Positions 62,401 through 64,000 of a DNA stretch of 64,000 bases are shown one piece after another. Every line of letters starts with the position of its first letter. Position 1 is the stretch's first letter. Both the position numbers and the translations under genes were made by a program. Below the pieces are notes generated by a model. The model was not told the DNA's origin. It ran no database searches and saw only the letters and a program-made list of their open reading frames with translations. The DNA comes from an uncultured Muribaculaceae bacterium (GTDB lineage Bacteria; Bacteroidota; Bacteroidia; Bacteroidales; Muribaculaceae), in assembly GCA_910583525.1 (NCBI GenBank), contig CAJTXL010000001.1, positions 62,001-126,000 on the forward strand. The letters run 5' to 3'.

Positions 62401-63315
62401 GTGCACCGCCTGGCCTCAATGATTAAAGGAAGCGTAAAAATTGTGAGTGAACATGGTAAGGGCACTCAGGCTTGCCTGACATTCCCTTTGGTTTTGGCAG
62501 AAGAATCGCCCCGTGCCATCGATGATAACGAAAAGAACGATGCAGAGCGGCATGAACGCGACCGGGAAATGATATTAATAGCCGAAGACGACCGTGACCT
62601 TCACGACTATCTCGCCAAAGCGCTTTCAGACAAATACGATGTCGCATCGCTCGACACCACAAAAGATGCCATTGAACAAATAAAGGCGCAAAATCCCGAC
62701 ATTGTCCTCACCGACGTTATGATGCCCGGTATCGGAGGCATCGAAATGTGCAAAGCAATCAAAGCCGACGTCGATACCAGCCATATTCCTGTAGTGATTT
62801 TGAGCGGTCTCGGCGAGAGACATAACGTCGTAGAAGGTCTCCAGGCCGGAGCAAACGATTATATAGTGAAACCTTTCGACATGACAATACTCCGGGTGCG
62901 AATCCGCAACATACTCGACAGGCAACGGAAACTTCAGCAAAGCATAATATCTGCCGCCGGGGACACATCGGGCGACTACGCAGAGCCGGAGTACGCCACC
63001 GAGCTTGACAAAGAGTTCATGCAGCATGTGACGCATCTTATCGATAGCCACCTTTCCGACCATCTTTACACTATTGCCGATTTCTGCCGTGACCTCGGCA
63101 TGAGCAGGACTTCGGCCTACAATAAAATAAGGCAACTTACAGGAGAATCGATAAACGACTACATACGCATCGTGCGTCTGAACCGTGCCAAAGAAATGCT
63201 TGCCACGCAGAATTACTCTGTCAGCGAAGTCGCATATACCGTAGGATTCTCCGACCCGAAATATTTCAGCACATGTTTCAAGAAACATTTCGGTACTAAT
63301 CCGAGCAAAGTCTGA
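59449..63315 (+). CDS. hybrid two-component system regulator (HTCS)
   Basis: A 1288-residue one-piece sensor and regulator. Signal/anchor at the N-terminus (FYFIALAFVAMTFIATLPV), periplasmic Reg_prop beta-propellers (about 30-640) and a Y_Y_Y domain (about 690-755), a membrane helix near 759-781, HisKA with phospho-acceptor His in LAHDLRAP near 803, HATPase with NLLSNAVKYT near 910, a receiver with phospho-acceptor Asp near 1089 (LTDVMMPG), and an AraC-type HTH in the last 80 residues. Such proteins bind an oligosaccharide in the periplasm and switch on the adjacent utilisation genes. It lies 159 bases before a susC gene. The frame also opens with TTG at 59416, but that lies in the promoter. 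Confidence 0.96.
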   Translation: MRKPQFYFIALAFVAMTFIATLPVKAYGGRHFGVPQGLANRQVHAVTEDGNGFIWVNSISGVQRFDGRQFRTYELPGVMPSQDYWRAGTRFGRDNQGRLRVSLRTGLLFVYKPETDAFETVFDLHSHGINSMIENVLYSDSTLLCTDDGIYSIGNSGQPHRMALQGYSIYDLCETAKDVYYAASSDGVFKLSRSDGELHVYRIPGIDSNRVTCLLHLGDKLYVGTFAAGLYAVDLATDKVRKIPLPVDWMPVYTLLEVPDGNVMLGQDGAGIFVIDPLDSKVIERYDETSPVSISANTVKDICRDSNGGLWVTTTSDGLNYISPTTKSAWFTRSTGNPSTGICSDFVNVVFEDSDGDMWYGTDKGVSRCDKYGNWWHYLKADNGTNTQVLTLEEGKDGRIWVGGYGMDVYMISKKDGHVTRLPDGPADSGLTTKYIFRLLRDGDNMWIAGIQGRVVRYNTVTGTYRRYQPECVADLATDGNGTVFIGGCDGLGIYTPQSDSVTIHMQLDSLLLTHPIRTFAYDKRRSELWVASDGDGLIRYTPSTGAVRRFDNHGQLANASINTVACDNDGRVWFFTIREVYVIDADRQKVMNMTPVLGIGDAEFLVGTAVVKHDGNICVGTTQGAFTFDPGLQFDAFNDSKLIFTDLKVNHETVRPGDDAGILAKCLDMTGQITLNPDENTFAFLFSSLNFNESQRLELRWKLEGYDKRWLSEQNTYEVTYKNVSPGKYRFRLQSYDSFTDSVIEERTIKITVLPPIWLRWWAIGIYFIIGLAAIWFIWRRTRHMQREKLVNTQIQSLLGLAHDLRAPISLIKAPLSEIETRETLTPDGLDNLRLAKANTDKLLEMISRLLDLQRYDKAGVGMPVKIDMRQYLEDKAAEFHLNALHKNDTINVDVSETMPPVMCDYDIINHIIDNLLSNAVKYTESGTITLSSKILKGCVFVGIADTGRGISRKDRRHLFRERFRSAEAIESKEPGSGMGLLIVHRLASMIKGSVKIVSEHGKGTQACLTFPLVLAEESPRAIDDNEKNDAERHERDREMILIAEDDRDLHDYLAKALSDKYDVASLDTTKDAIEQIKAQNPDIVLTDVMMPGIGGIEMCKAIKADVDTSHIPVVILSGLGERHNVVEGLQAGANDYIVKPFDMTILRVRIRNILDRQRKLQQSIISAAGDTSGDYAEPEYATELDKEFMQHVTHLIDSHLSDHLYTIADFCRDLGMSRTSAYNKIRQLTGESINDYIRIVRLNRAKEMLATQNYSVSEVAYTVGFSDPKYFSTCFKKHFGTNPSKV

Positions 63316-63348
63316 ATTAGCCCCGTCATACACGAGCCGGAATGTATG

Positions 63349-63394
63349 TTTTTGAGCATTTTTGGCCGATTTTACACCTATTTTGTACGGATTT
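63349..63394. promoter_or_regulatory. five helically phased T-tracts upstream of susC
   Basis: T-runs of 5, 5, 4, 4 and 3 start at 63349, 63359, 63370, 63381 and 63392, spaced 10, 11, 11 and 11 bases, which is one helical turn. Such phasing bends DNA. The block lies 27-72 bases upstream of the susC -7 box, where an activator such as the neighbouring HTCS would act. Confidence 0.55.
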
Positions 63395-63420
63395 CAACCT
63401 GTCTGTAGATTGTCTGCCGT

Positions 63421-63428
63421 TAACTTTG
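63421..63428 (+). promoter_or_regulatory. -7 promoter element of susC
   Basis: TAACTTTG, exact consensus, 46 bases before the susC ATG. A convincing -33 TTTG is not seen, in keeping with activator-dependent expression. Confidence 0.72.
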
Positions 63429-63474
63429 CACAAAATCTGATAAAACCTAATTCTAATCCTTAAATCCTAATCAC

Positions 63475-64000
63475 ATGAGACTAACAATGCTATTCTGCGT
63501 CATGTTGCTGTCTATGCAACTGTTCGCACAGCAAGTAACGGTTAGCGGTTCGGTTGTAGACAATACAGGCGAGCCATTGCCCGGAGCTTCGGTTGTCGTT
63601 AAAGGGACTGCCAACATGGGCGTCGTGACCGACCTTGACGGCAATTTCTCTACCAAAGTGGAAGTCGGCTCGACCCTCGTCGCATCGTTCATCGGTTTCG
63701 CATCGCAGGAAACGGCCATCACCGGCGCCAAAAACGATATACGCTTTGTGCTTGAACCCGTGACGAACTCTCTCGACGAAGTTGTGGCAATAGGCTACGG
63801 TACATTGAAAAAGAAATTGGTAACCGGCGCCACCGTGCAGGTCAAAGGCGACGACATCAGCAAAATGAATACGGTGTCGGCTGTAGGCGCCCTATCGAGC
63901 GCTGCTCCGGGTCTCAATATCATCTCCAACTCGGGCAAGCCGGGAGCCGGATATAAAGTGAATATCCGAGGTCTCGGCACTACCGGAGATGCCGCGCCTA
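63475..64000 (+). CDS. SusC/RagA TonB-linked outer-membrane receptor, 5' part only
   Basis: The gene runs off the right edge; 175 codons are present. Signal peptide (MRLTMLFCVMLLSMQLFAQ), a carboxypeptidase-regulatory-like domain (SGSVVDNTGEPLPGASVVV, GVVTDLDGNF), the TonB-box region ending LDEVVAIGYG near residue 105, then the start of the plug domain with NIRGLG. SusC proteins import glycans with a SusD lipoprotein, whose gene should follow outside the window. The adjacent HTCS is the probable regulator, which marks this as the edge of a polysaccharide-utilisation locus; the glycan is unknown. Confidence 0.95.
   Translation, partial: MRLTMLFCVMLLSMQLFAQQVTVSGSVVDNTGEPLPGASVVVKGTANMGVVTDLDGNFSTKVEVGSTLVASFIGFASQETAITGAKNDIRFVLEPVTNSLDEVVAIGYGTLKKKLVTGATVQVKGDDISKMNTVSAVGALSSAAPGLNIISNSGKPGAGYKVNIRGLGTTGDAAP

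Overview
The window is chromosomal DNA of a Bacteroidales bacterium, most likely a gut member close to Muribaculaceae (family placement is inference). The case for Bacteroidota rests on repeated TAnnTTTG promoter elements with essentially no Shine-Dalgarno sites, an LpxC-FabZ fusion, a hybrid two-component regulator followed by a SusC-type receptor, a PorD/DUF4835 gene, an M49 dipeptidyl peptidase with HECLGH, and an AmgK-RapZ fusion. Base composition is roughly balanced and coding density is high. I see no tRNA or rRNA gene, no CRISPR array, no recognisable transposase and no prophage.

Layout. 1-8.6 kb: a SulP anion transporter; an AT-rich islet holding a hypothetical membrane protein behind a strongly structured RNA; an FtsX-like permease; rsfS-ftsH; and an orphan GC-rich gene of unknown function. 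8.6-10.4 kb: an acetyltransferase/inositol-phosphatase pair and rpsO with its terminator. 10.5-23.4 kb: a 12.9 kb same-strand run reading leftwards from dnaN through an exonuclease, coaBC, porD, recN, rlmB, dxr, rseP, rlmI and a secreted ricin-fold protein to a lipoprotein DPP III. 23.6-34.6 kb: a rightward run pyrB-pyrI-flavin reductase-glyA-ispD, then two restriction-modification-type genes, then recG. 34.6-41.1 kb: a leftward run clpP-clpX-recQ-AmgK/RapZ fusion-MurU-like. 41.2-43.2 kb: an AlkD-like gene and a porin. 43.2-56.1 kb, leftward: a cardiolipin-synthase group; ftsY-rimO-menF followed by two SGNH hydrolases; a DUF695 gene; RNase P RNA; and the lipid A genes lpxD-lpxC/fabZ-lpxA. 56.3-64 kb, rightward: priA, a cysteine-less thioredoxin-fold protein, then a hybrid sensor-regulator and the first 526 bases of a susC gene, which is the left edge of a probable polysaccharide-utilisation locus.

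Most promising for new biology: (1) the two restriction-type genes sewn without gaps into the ispD-recG housekeeping operon, one of them a single polypeptide with GIY-YIG-like nuclease, SF2 translocase and Eco57I-like methylase parts; (2) a roughly 200-nt nested-hairpin RNA at 2935-3140, possibly 6S-like, that sits inside an over-extended reading frame; (3) five T-tracts phased at 10-11 bases upstream of the susC promoter; (4) the GC-rich orphan gene at about 7.3-8.2 kb, whose frame has no stop until it runs antisense into ftsH.
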